Positions 17,132 to 25,600 of a DNA stretch of 42,781 nucleotides are shown piece after piece. The notes below the pieces were generated by a model that saw nothing but the letters and a program-made list of their open reading frames with translations, had not been told where the DNA came from and did not search any database. Origin of the DNA: Gammaproteobacteria bacterium. GTDB lineage: Bacteria; Pseudomonadota; Gammaproteobacteria; UBA1113. Positions within the stretch are counted from its first letter, which is position 1. Each line of letters starts with the position of its first letter. Position numbers and translations under genes: made by a program. The stretch spans positions 1-42,781 of the forward strand of contig JAGVJK010000031.1 of NCBI GenBank assembly GCA_020051155.1, in the 5' to 3' direction.

Positions 17132-17659
17132 ATGCAGCATCCAATTATTTTAGTTGACGAACAAGACCATGAAGTAGGTTATGGTGAAAAGCTAGATGTG
17201 CATCGTCAAGCCTTGCTGCATCGAGCTTTTTCAGTTTTTATTTACCGCCATCAACCAGCAGGGATTGAGATATTATTGCAGCAACGTCAACATGATAAAT
17301 ACCATTGCGGGGGGCTGTGGACGAATACATGCTGTAGCCATCCGCGCCCTGGCGAAACAGTGGTTGCAGCAGCGCAACGTCGGCTTTATGAAGAAATGGG
17401 ACTCAAGATTCCCCTAACGGCCGTTGGCCACTTCATTTACAAAGCCGCATTTGCCAATGGGTTAACAGAGCATGAGCTGGATCATGTGATGGTTGGTCAT
17501 TATGATGGTAGTGCTCTAAAGATTGATGCAGAAGAAGTTGCTGCTTATCAGTGGAAGAACCTCGATGAATTGCTGAGAGAACTTGAACAGCCAGCACCAC
17601 AATACACACCTTGGTTGAAACCGGCGTTAATGCTAGCAAAAGCACATTTTGTTCGATAA
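17132..17659 (+). CDS. idi: isopentenyl-diphosphate delta-isomerase, type I
   Basis: 175-aa Nudix-fold enzyme interconverting IPP and DMAPP, which the mevalonate route needs because it makes only IPP. The catalytic Cys is Cys68 in WTNTCCSHPRPGE (63-75), with His70 beside it as metal ligand, and the catalytic Glu region is HELDHV (Glu115). The Nudix-like helix is AAAQRRLYEEMG at 79-90. I chose the ATG at 17132, which has AGGA 11 bases upstream and gives the normal family N-terminus; the frame is open to 17051. It is not linked to the other mevalonate genes (9 kb away) but completes the pathway. Confidence 0.93.
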   Translation: MQHPIILVDEQDHEVGYGEKLDVHRQALLHRAFSVFIYRHQPAGIEILLQQRQHDKYHCGGLWTNTCCSHPRPGETVVAAAQRRLYEEMGLKIPLTAVGHFIYKAAFANGLTEHELDHVMVGHYDGSALKIDAEEVAAYQWKNLDELLRELEQPAPQYTPWLKPALMLAKAHFVR

Positions 17660-17735
17660 CAAGGCATTAACGACATAATCCTTACTCAAAACCTAGCTAA
17701 AAAAGCATATTTTAACTAAAAAAGACGATTAATCG

Positions 17736-17764
17736 TTGATCATTAAGGTGAGAATCATTATCAT
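17736..17764 (+). promoter_or_regulatory. promoter of the TauE/ABC importer operon
   Basis: TTGATC (17736-17741), 17-base spacer, TATCAT (17759-17764). It is 35 bases before the first gene and overlaps the Fur box at 17749-17763. A 12-bp palindrome ACGATTAATCGT (17725-17736) abuts the -35. Confidence 0.5.
17749..17763. promoter_or_regulatory. Fur box
   Basis: TGAGAATCATTATCA matches the 7-1-7 Fur consensus TGATAAT-N-ATTATCA at 14 of 15 positions (counting the free central base). It covers the spacer and -10 of the predicted promoter, the usual arrangement for iron-dependent repression. Confidence 0.7.
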
Positions 17765-17798
17765 TTGCCTATTATTTGTTTGGCAAGGAGATAAGTCT

Positions 17799-18566
17799 AT
17801 GATTCCTCATTTGGTTGCATTTGCTGTTCTGCCTAGCGTTACCTTTGCTGCTGGTATTTTATCGGCCATTACTGGGGGCAGCGGTTTGGTCGTGTTGCCT
17901 ATGTTGTTACTAGTCGGTGTTCCTCCTCATTTAGCCCTCGGGACTAATAAGGTTTATACCACTAGCAGTTTGTTTACCTCGGCTTGGACCTTTTTGCGAC
18001 GCGGGCTCTTTCGGCCTAGGATGTGGCTTTTAATGATTGCGGCCACGTTGGTGGGCTCTGTTTTAGGCGTCGGTCTAGTTCAGTTAACGAATAGTGACGT
18101 GTTATCGAAAATATTGCCGTTTTTTATCATTGCCATTGCCCTTTATTTTTTATTTATGAAGCTGCCCGTAAAAACCATGGCTCATCGTATCAATCAGAGT
18201 AAGAAAAATAAGTTAAGTGTTATTATCGGCTCCTGTTTAGGTGTTTATTCGGGTTTCTTTGGTGCTGCTACTGGCACACTTTACACCGCAGCAGGTGCTG
18301 GATTTTTTAAAATGACGCTCTTAGAAGCATCTGCGATGTCACGCTTTTTAGCATTTATTGCTAATGCGGTTGGTTTGATCGTCTTTATGGTAATGAAGGA
18401 AGTTAACTATTCTATTGGTGCCATGCTAATTGTGATGGGTGTTGGTGGTGCTTATTTTGGAACTCGCCTTGCATTAAAGCTCAAAGCAAAATGGATTCAA
18501 TTACTGATTGTCAGTACTTCTGGTATCATGGGAGCCCTCTTATTATATAACACCTGGTTTGCTTGA
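17799..18566 (+). CDS. TauE/SafE-family membrane permease
   Basis: 255 aa, about eight membrane segments. The family signature is the N-terminal AAGILSAITGGSGLVVLPMLLL with a Gly-rich turn and LALGTNKVYTT, repeated weakly in the second half (GVYSGFFGAATGTLYTAAG, then LEASAMSRF). TauE/SafE proteins move sulfonates, sulfite or other anions; the substrate here cannot be told. The ATG at 17799 has AAGGAG 8 bases upstream; the frame is open to 17736 but that start would overlap the promoter. It is the first gene behind a Fur box and overlaps the next gene (TGATG), so it is probably iron-repressed with the importer. A TauE gene heading a FecCD importer operon is unusual. Confidence 0.85.
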   Translation: MIPHLVAFAVLPSVTFAAGILSAITGGSGLVVLPMLLLVGVPPHLALGTNKVYTTSSLFTSAWTFLRRGLFRPRMWLLMIAATLVGSVLGVGLVQLTNSDVLSKILPFFIIAIALYFLFMKLPVKTMAHRINQSKKNKLSVIIGSCLGVYSGFFGAATGTLYTAAGAGFFKMTLLEASAMSRFLAFIANAVGLIVFMVMKEVNYSIGAMLIVMGVGGAYFGTRLALKLKAKWIQLLIVSTSGIMGALLLYNTWFA

Positions 18567-19615
18567 TGTTAGAAAAAGCAGTTTTAACAACGTCGATACC
18601 GCGAAGTGCCGCTCAAATGCGGCAATATTACTTTTGGGGTCTACTCTTTGTTGGTCTTGGCTTGTTGGTTTTTGCAATATTGTTATCTCTCGCCAGTGGG
18701 CCGATTCATATTTCATTTTCTCACGTGTTGTCTTTATTAGAATCTCGAGATGGTTCGGTGGAAGATTTAGTGTTTCATACGTCTCGCTTGCCGCGAACCT
18801 TTGTTGCTTTATTAGCGGGTGCAGCTTTTGCTGTAGCGGGCGTCATCATGCAAGGTGTGACACGCAACCCTTTAGCCTGTCCGAGTTTATTAGGAATTAA
18901 TCAAGGCGCGGCATTAAGTATGATTTTAATGCTATTGTTGTTGCCGAATATTACCACAGTGTTTTTTGTTCCTACGGCGTTTTTAGGCGGGCTAGCAGCA
19001 GCAGTTTTAATTTATGGAATGACCACTATAGCAGGTCTTTCCACATTACAATTAGCCTTGGCCGGCATTATTGTGAATGCGTTATTTCACGCGGTCTCGC
19101 GCGCGTTATTAATTTTATATCCTACCAGTGCACAAGCAGTGATGTTTAATATCATGGGTTCCTTAGCTGGACGCACATGGCAAGAATTTCATTGGGTCTT
19201 GCCGTGGATTGCGGTGTGTTTATTCTTAAGTTTTTTTCTGCATCGTCCGCTAACAATTTTTGCTTTAGGGCAAGAAAAAGCAATTGGCTTAGGTGTGTCT
19301 GCGCGTGCGATGCAGTGCTTTTGTATGTTGATCGCGGTGATCTTGGCAGCAGCTGCAGTGAGTGTCGCGGGCCCTATTCCTTTTATGGGGTTAATGGTAC
19401 CTAGCGCATTGCGTTATGTGGTTGGTAATCATTATAAACAGTTGATGATCTTATCCATGGTGTATGGCGCATTGTTATTAACATTGTCCGATGCGTTGAT
19501 TCGTGTGATGAATCCGGTGGTAGAAATTCCAGTGGGATTGGTTGTAGCGTTGATGGGCGGACCCTTTTTCGTTTTCATGGCTCGCGCACAAACGAAGGAA
19601 GAAGCGACATGTTAG
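18566..19615 (+). CDS. FecCD-family ABC importer permease, first subunit
   Basis: 349 aa, about nine to ten membrane segments, the fold of BtuC/FhuB/FecC permeases that import iron-siderophore, haem or cobalamin. Conserved blocks are SRLPRTFVALLAGAAFAVAGVIMQG, RNPLACPSLLGINQGAA, LGVSARAMQ and the C-terminal PVEIPVGLVVALMGGPFFVFM region. The start at 18566 shares bases with the TauE stop; no separate ribosome binding site is seen, implying coupling. It ends inside the start of the second permease (7-base overlap). The Fur box upstream suggests an iron-containing substrate. Confidence 0.9.
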   Translation: MLEKAVLTTSIPRSAAQMRQYYFWGLLFVGLGLLVFAILLSLASGPIHISFSHVLSLLESRDGSVEDLVFHTSRLPRTFVALLAGAAFAVAGVIMQGVTRNPLACPSLLGINQGAALSMILMLLLLPNITTVFFVPTAFLGGLAAAVLIYGMTTIAGLSTLQLALAGIIVNALFHAVSRALLILYPTSAQAVMFNIMGSLAGRTWQEFHWVLPWIAVCLFLSFFLHRPLTIFALGQEKAIGLGVSARAMQCFCMLIAVILAAAAVSVAGPIPFMGLMVPSALRYVVGNHYKQLMILSMVYGALLLTLSDALIRVMNPVVEIPVGLVVALMGGPFFVFMARAQTKEEATC

Positions 19616-20607
19616 ACACAAGCCATCATATTCGTCGTTGTTTTGTTGGATTAGCGATGCTGTTTATTGTGATGACGGTTTGGAATTTGACAACGGGCGA
19701 AGTTTCATTACTAAACTCCTTGTGGACGATGCCTCATCATTTAGATGCGTATCAAAAAATTGCGTTATACGATTTTCGCATGCCACGTTGGGCTATGGCG
19801 GGTTTGTGTGGTGCTTTGTTTGCAGCATCAGGGACAATTTTACAAACGGTCATGCGTAATGCGCTAGCTGCTCCCGATATTGTGGGAGTGACGGCGGGTG
19901 CTGCGATCATGGCAGTGTTGGGTCTTATTGTATTTCCCTCATTATCGAATATAGAAGTTGCGTGGTTATCAAGTGCCGGTGCCTTTGGTGGTTTCGCGTT
20001 AACTTATTTTCTAGCGCGCATTCACGGGCAAGTGTCACCTACTCGGTTAGCATTAACGGGTGTTGCTATCGGTGCTAGCTTATTAGCGGGCGAACATTTT
20101 TTATTGCTCATAGCGCCCATCGATATTGGACCATCACTAAGTTTTATTGCTGGCACTGTGTACGGTGTGGATTGGTCGCGTGTGAAAGCCTTGTGGCCTT
20201 GGGCTCTGTTATTATTAAGTCTGGCATTGTGTTTAGGGCGATCATTAGATCTTTTAGCATTACCCGATGAAACAGCTATTGGTATTGGTTTTCCTGTGAA
20301 GCGAATGCGCGGACTGTCATTGTTAGTCGCTGTATTATTGGCCGGTCTTGGCGTAGCCGGTGCCGGGATCTTAGGTTTTGTTGGATTATTAGCGCCGCAG
20401 ATTGCTCGGGTTTTAGTAGGTGCAAAACATCAAGTGCGATTGCCGATGGCGATGTTAGTCGGCGCAGTGTTAGTGATCGCTGCTGATACCTTAGGACGTG
20501 TGATTGCGCCTCCTATGGAATTACCCGCTGGCATTGTAACCACCATCATTGGTGTGCCTTATTTTTTATGGTTATTGATTCGAGGTAGGCATTGTGGCAA
20601 CTATTGA
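19609..20607 (+). CDS. FecCD-family ABC importer permease, second subunit
   Basis: 332 aa with the same family blocks as the gene before it: FRMPRWAMAGLCGALFAASGTILQ, MRNALAAPDIVGVTAGAA, AIGIGFPVKRMRG, GPAGAGILGFVGLLAPQIARVLVG-like segment and PMELPAGIVTTIIGVPYFLWLL at the end. It would pair with the first permease as a heterodimeric channel, as FecC with FecD. AAGGAAG precedes the ATG. It overlaps the ATPase gene by 14 bases. No substrate-binding protein gene is present in or next to the operon, so the binding protein must be encoded elsewhere or be absent. Confidence 0.9.
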   Translation: MLDTSHHIRRCFVGLAMLFIVMTVWNLTTGEVSLLNSLWTMPHHLDAYQKIALYDFRMPRWAMAGLCGALFAASGTILQTVMRNALAAPDIVGVTAGAAIMAVLGLIVFPSLSNIEVAWLSSAGAFGGFALTYFLARIHGQVSPTRLALTGVAIGASLLAGEHFLLLIAPIDIGPSLSFIAGTVYGVDWSRVKALWPWALLLLSLALCLGRSLDLLALPDETAIGIGFPVKRMRGLSLLVAVLLAGLGVAGAGILGFVGLLAPQIARVLVGAKHQVRLPMAMLVGAVLVIAADTLGRVIAPPMELPAGIVTTIIGVPYFLWLLIRGRHCGNY

Positions 20608-21391
20608 GTTAAATGATATTTCAATTCGGTATGGCAAAAAAACATTTATTGATCAATTAAATTTGCAAATTAAACCGGGAATGATTTCTACGATTATTGG
20701 GCCTAATGGTTCAGGGAAATCAACGTTACTCAAAACCATGGCGCGGATTTTACAACCGGAAACAGGCTCGGTGTTATTGAGCGGTAAAGACATTCATCAA
20801 TTAGCAAGTAAACAAGTCGCACAGCAATTAGCAATTTTGCCACAACATATACAAACACCGGAACAAATGACGGTTTCTGAATTAGTGTGGTTGGGTCGGC
20901 ATCCACATCAACGTTTTTTGAAAGGACGCAGCGAGCGCGATGAGCAAGCGGTGTATGAGGCTTTAGAGCAAACCGATATGTTGGCTTTTGCCACGAGAGA
21001 TGTGAAATCTTTGTCAGGTGGGCAACAACAACGTGCTTGGATTGCGATGGCCTTAGCGCAAGACACACCTTGTTTGTTGCTGGATGAGCCCACAACATTT
21101 TTAGATATGGCACATCAATTAGATGTCTTAGAATTATTAAAAAAGCTCAATCGAACTCAACAGAAAACTATTGTTATGGTCTTGCATGATATTAATCTTG
21201 CAGCTCGATATTCTGATGAATTGATTTTGCTAAGTAATGGGATGTTGATGGCACAAGGTACACCGCAAGATATTTTAACGGAAACTTTGTTGTATCAAAT
21301 TTTTAATATTAATGTGCGGGTGTTAGCAGATCCGCAAACGAATACACCGTATTTTATTCCTTATACTCGAATGATGGATGAGGAATATTAA
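20594..21391 (+). CDS. FecE/FhuC-type ABC importer ATPase
   Basis: 265 aa. It has Walker A GPNGSGKST at 36-44, a Q-loop in LPQHIQTPE, the ABC signature LSGGQQQR at 140-147, Walker B LLLDEP at 161-166 and the H-loop in MVLHDINLAARY. The LPQ and HDINLAARYSD segments are typical of the iron-siderophore/haem/B12 importer ATPases. It starts with GTG at 20594 inside the end of the second permease, so it is translationally coupled. It is the last gene of the Fur-controlled operon; a long palindromic repeat follows. Confidence 0.92.
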   Translation: MATIELNDISIRYGKKTFIDQLNLQIKPGMISTIIGPNGSGKSTLLKTMARILQPETGSVLLSGKDIHQLASKQVAQQLAILPQHIQTPEQMTVSELVWLGRHPHQRFLKGRSERDEQAVYEALEQTDMLAFATRDVKSLSGGQQQRAWIAMALAQDTPCLLLDEPTTFLDMAHQLDVLELLKKLNRTQQKTIVMVLHDINLAARYSDELILLSNGMLMAQGTPQDILTETLLYQIFNINVRVLADPQTNTPYFIPYTRMMDEEY

Positions 21392-21426
21392 GAGATTGCT
21401 CTAGAGAATGTAGCTTTACACATGTT

Positions 21427-21510
21427 GTCATCTCCGCGCAGGCGGGAACCCATTTTCATAGCAAGCTCGGAGCGCATTTAGAAATGGGTCCCCGCCTGCG
21501 CGGGGATGAC
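21427..21510. repeat. 29-bp-arm palindromic repeat (GTCATCCCCGCG type)
   Basis: The arm at 21427-21455 pairs with that at 21482-21510 with only about two mismatches around a 26-base loop. The GTCATCCCCGCGCAGGCGGG core is a palindromic repeat seen between genes in many Proteobacteria. Its place just after the importer operon would let it act as an RNA hairpin stabilising or ending that transcript. Confidence 0.7.
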
Positions 21511-21623
21511 GGACGAGGGAGTTTTTGTCCCCTACTGAGTTCCTGCAGTGAGGATACTATATCAACTCATAATTCCTTAATAATTGGCGGCTATACTTCA
21601 CCCTAATTAATCTCCAAAACTTC

Positions 21624-22604
21624 ATGGGGGCAGTTGTGAGCGCCACAAATATAGAAACAATTCAAACACCTGAACAATTAGCGGGTATTATTCTTCGAAA
21701 AGTTATTCAAAAAGCCTTAGCAGCTTATCCGGGCAGCTTTGTTAGTGATGTGGTCTTTTGGCAGAGTCGAGTATTAATGGCCGTTAATGATTTTTTAAAA
21801 ATAGATCAATTTATACAATTGAGCACAGAAAACAAGACGACGCTCATTGAAGAACTTGCCACAGATTTGTTTCAAGATATTCAAACATTAGATAATGTGC
21901 GACAAGTAAAAAGGGTAGATGCTTCGATGAGGGGTATAGAAACCCACAACCAGAAAACAAAGGGAATTGTGCAACGTGTAGAAATAACATCATCGCGAGA
22001 AACTAAAGATGGTTATGAAGAAATTCACTCTACAGAACGTTCGATGAATAGTTTGCAATTTCCACCTCGTTCTTTCCGCTCAACAGGAACCGCACTCATT
22101 TTTACAGCGGTTGCAGAGAAATACCAAATTGGTTTTGAAAAAGAAAATCAGCAGGCTAATAATGCCATTTGTGAAGAAATTAAACGAGCTCGTAGTGAGT
22201 ATGTGCGAGCAGCAGAGGCTCAACAGGCTGCCTCGCCCGCACAAATTGTTAAATCCCCTTCTTTTTGGAAGCGTCTGACGTCAAAGAAGAGCCCAGAGCC
22301 TATGGAGCCCTCGTTGGTATCTAAGGTGGATGTGTTTTTGGCAGCGGAAGCGCATTTTAGAAATAATAAGTTGCCACCTAAAGTCGCTATTTCACAATGG
22401 AGAAGAAAGGTTCAAGAGGACAGGATCAAACAACATTTTCATGATGCCAAAGAAGCACAAGGTATCAGAGCAGCAACACCTTTGATTGCTCCATTAATCA
22501 AAGATGCATATGTTGCGGCATCAGCGCCGCCTGCTGTGCCGGAAAGCAGCGAGCCTAGCAGTAGCGCGACGCCATCCATGCCAGGACCAAGCAGTTCTAG
22601 ATAA
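21624..22604 (+). CDS. 326-aa protein of unknown function; candidate effector
   Basis: Not recognised. It is helix-rich, with no signal peptide or membrane segment. Residues about 1-110 look globular; 165-210 are Ala/Gln/Glu-rich and possibly coiled coil (NQQANNAICEEIKRARSEYV). A basic stretch SFWKRLTSKK follows near 212-221, and the last 30 residues are Ala/Pro/Ser low complexity ending PGPSSSR. The ATG at 21624 lacks a clear ribosome binding site; a GTG at 21636 with GGGGG five bases before it is an alternative. It converges on the 1306-aa gene with only 4 bases between stops. The disordered tail is like those of the other orphan proteins here. Confidence 0.6.
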   Translation: MGAVVSATNIETIQTPEQLAGIILRKVIQKALAAYPGSFVSDVVFWQSRVLMAVNDFLKIDQFIQLSTENKTTLIEELATDLFQDIQTLDNVRQVKRVDASMRGIETHNQKTKGIVQRVEITSSRETKDGYEEIHSTERSMNSLQFPPRSFRSTGTALIFTAVAEKYQIGFEKENQQANNAICEEIKRARSEYVRAAEAQQAASPAQIVKSPSFWKRLTSKKSPEPMEPSLVSKVDVFLAAEAHFRNNKLPPKVAISQWRRKVQEDRIKQHFHDAKEAQGIRAATPLIAPLIKDAYVAASAPPAVPESSEPSSSATPSMPGPSSSR

Positions 22605-22608
22605 GTTT

Positions 22609-25600
22609 TTACTGTTTGGGAGTGTTTCTGCTAAATTGAGAGACAGATGGTGGCGTGAGAGGTTCTATTTTGGGAGAAGCGCTTTCTTGTAAAAGGGGAG
22701 GGGCTTCTTTTTGAATTCGAGCATAGAAACTATTCTGCAACATACGTTGTGCTAGCGTGCCCTCTATAGGCTGATGACACGTGGGTTCTTCTCTATTTCT
22801 TCGTGGGCGTTTTGTAGGAGTTTCTTTTATTTTTTTATCAAACTCATTTCTTGAAGTTCTTTTAGTGAAAGTTTGACTGAGAAATTCTATTTGCCGTAAC
22901 TTCTTAGAAATAAAAGTGATTTCCTGTTTCATATCTAAACTATTGGCAATAGTCTGAGCGTGTGTTAAATAGCAGTGAGCTTTATTTTGTATATTTTTTT
23001 CGGCACTGGATATTTTTGCTAACTCAAAATAGGCTTCTCCTAAGGTAGCGAAAAATTTTAATTTAGTTCTTGCATCATATCCACGCTCTATATAAGGTCT
23101 TTTTCCTTCTAGCATGGTGATAATTTCATTCAACTTCCTGATAAGAGATGGAAAATAGGTGCTTTCTTTAGAAAGAGGGGATTTCCCTGAACTGGTGATT
23201 AGTCGAGCGCTTAATAATTTTGCTTTGGCGTGTCGATTGAATGCTCTCCGGTAATATCTAGGATCATCACTATCAAAAATGCTGAGAGCTTCTTGAGAAA
23301 GATTAACTGCATGTTCAATTTCTTTTGCAATCACATTTTTTTCTTTTGTTGTTTGTGATATAGCAGTTTCATTTTTTTCTATGATAGTAGCTGCATGATG
23401 GTATAAAATTTTACCTCGTAATATTCTTGTGAAACGAAGATTTTCTTCTTTGCTTTGTAAGAAATAAATTTTATCTGGCTCTAGCTGCGTATAAGCAGAA
23501 TTTGCATTATTGATAGCTTCTAGAGATTCGCTGAACCTTTTTTCTTGTCTATATTGAGAAGCTTTTAAGCACCAATAGAGTGCAAGTAGCGCTTGAGTGT
23601 GTATATCTTTTTTAGGATAATTCTTTAATTGTTCGTCAATGTTTTTTAGTTGGTCAGAAAATTCAGAAAAATTTTCTTTGTAAAAAAGAATAGATGCTTG
23701 TTGTAATTGTATCAGCAGTAGTCGTTGCCCCATGAGCGTGTTAGTCTGATTGCCTTCGGCAAGATATTTTCTATAACTTGCACAACATTGGCTGACGATA
23801 TCACTAAACTCACTCCAAGCAGTGAATTCCTTAAAGCAATTTTCATTTTTAATAAGGAATATAGTGACCTCATCATACATTTGGTAGTAGATGGCATGAT
23901 CCAAGACACTATTAACGTGCGACCAAATTGAAATATCTAAGGAATTTTCTGAGCTACGGTCAGGATTATGAAAGTGATCATTCAAATACTGCTGAAGGTG
24001 AGCGAGAACTCTCGGAATTAAGAATGACCAAAGATTTTGACTTTCAAGATAATTTCTCAAAGCAGATTGTATACAGCTATGCAAGAAAAAGGAGCCATCA
24101 TATGTTTTTTCGATCAAGAGAAACTTTTGTAGAAAGGCTAGTAGTTTGGAGTTGTTATGATCTAGTGTTATTTGACAGGGAGAATAATATGCTAAGATAC
24201 CAAGCACGAAATGCTCTTCACTGGGCATAGATAATGTTTCAGCATAGAGCTCTTCTTCATTATCATCTGTAAGAGATGCTAAAGTGGTGGAGTTTATTTC
24301 TGGTTTCGAAAAAGATGATGAGATGGGACTGGAACTGGTTGAGCTATAATCAGAATAAAACGTCGATGATCTCTGCACAAAAGTTTCTTGAAAAAATAAA
24401 AATAGCCAGGTCGATATCGAGGGGTCGTCATAGAGGCTGGCATTATTATTTTTTATAGTTTCAAATTTATTTAAAAAATCAGCAATATCGAAATTTGTCT
24501 GTTTGATATGATTCAACGCCATGATCATATTTAATGGTAACGTTTCAATAAGATATACAAATTTCTTAACCAGCGGATCGTTGGAGGTTAGTCTTAAACA
24601 ATCTGCCACATATTGAAGGGCATTTTCATGACTTAATACAGGGACCTCTTCCACTTTAGCCCAGGAGCAGTTTTTATTTTTTGTTGTTACAACAATAGCA
24701 TTGTTATTTGTGGTTGGAAGAAATGTTTCAATGGTTGATAAATCGGGTGCATCATCATAAATAATAACGAAATCTCCATGTAACTCAAAATACTCTTTAA
24801 CGGTACTTTTAACATCATCCATGGGCGTTTGATTGCAATTTAACTTAAACTCTCTTGCAAATTGACTATACTGATTGAGTAGTAAAGTTTCAGTACTTGC
24901 TGTAAAGAAAGCGCGTCTTTTTTCTCTCATGCTAGATAATAAATTGAAAGTCACTAAGGTTTTTCCGACACCAGATTCACCACTGAGTGCAAGCACCCCT
25001 TGGTTATCTTCTTTTTCATGAATAAGATATTGTCGTATGCGGCTGGTAAAGTCATCGAAGCCGGGAAAGGAAAAATCAACTCCTCTATTTGCATCAAAGC
25101 CCCAATACCGAGGGGAACGACTTTTTGTTTGCTCAATACTGTTTAGCCATGTTCTAGATAATTTATTTCGGCAGCTTTCAGAAATTTCATAATACTCATA
25201 TTGTTCATTTTCGTGAGTTCCAGTTTTTCTATCAAAAATTTCGAGAGATTCTCGAGCTAAATGGCTAGCGGAAATGATCATAGCTGCTTGAACAGCGTAA
25301 ATCCCTGGTCCATTGACAGCATTAAAAGCGAAATTGGTAGAATTGCCCCTTCTCAAGAGTTGGATTCTGTTTCCATTTGCTAAAACAAACGTTCTAATTT
25401 CCGAAGTGTTTTTTGACTCATATTCTTTAGAATGTTTATCAAGCCACGATAAATCAAATTCATCGTCTGCCGAAGTACAAGAGGAGATAAAGACATTGTC
25501 CCTTAAGTGCTTAAAATCATCTTTAACTAATGACTTGTTGCCTGTCGCACAAAATATCATGTCGCATTCGCTTAGAAATTTAATACGATCCCTATCATTG

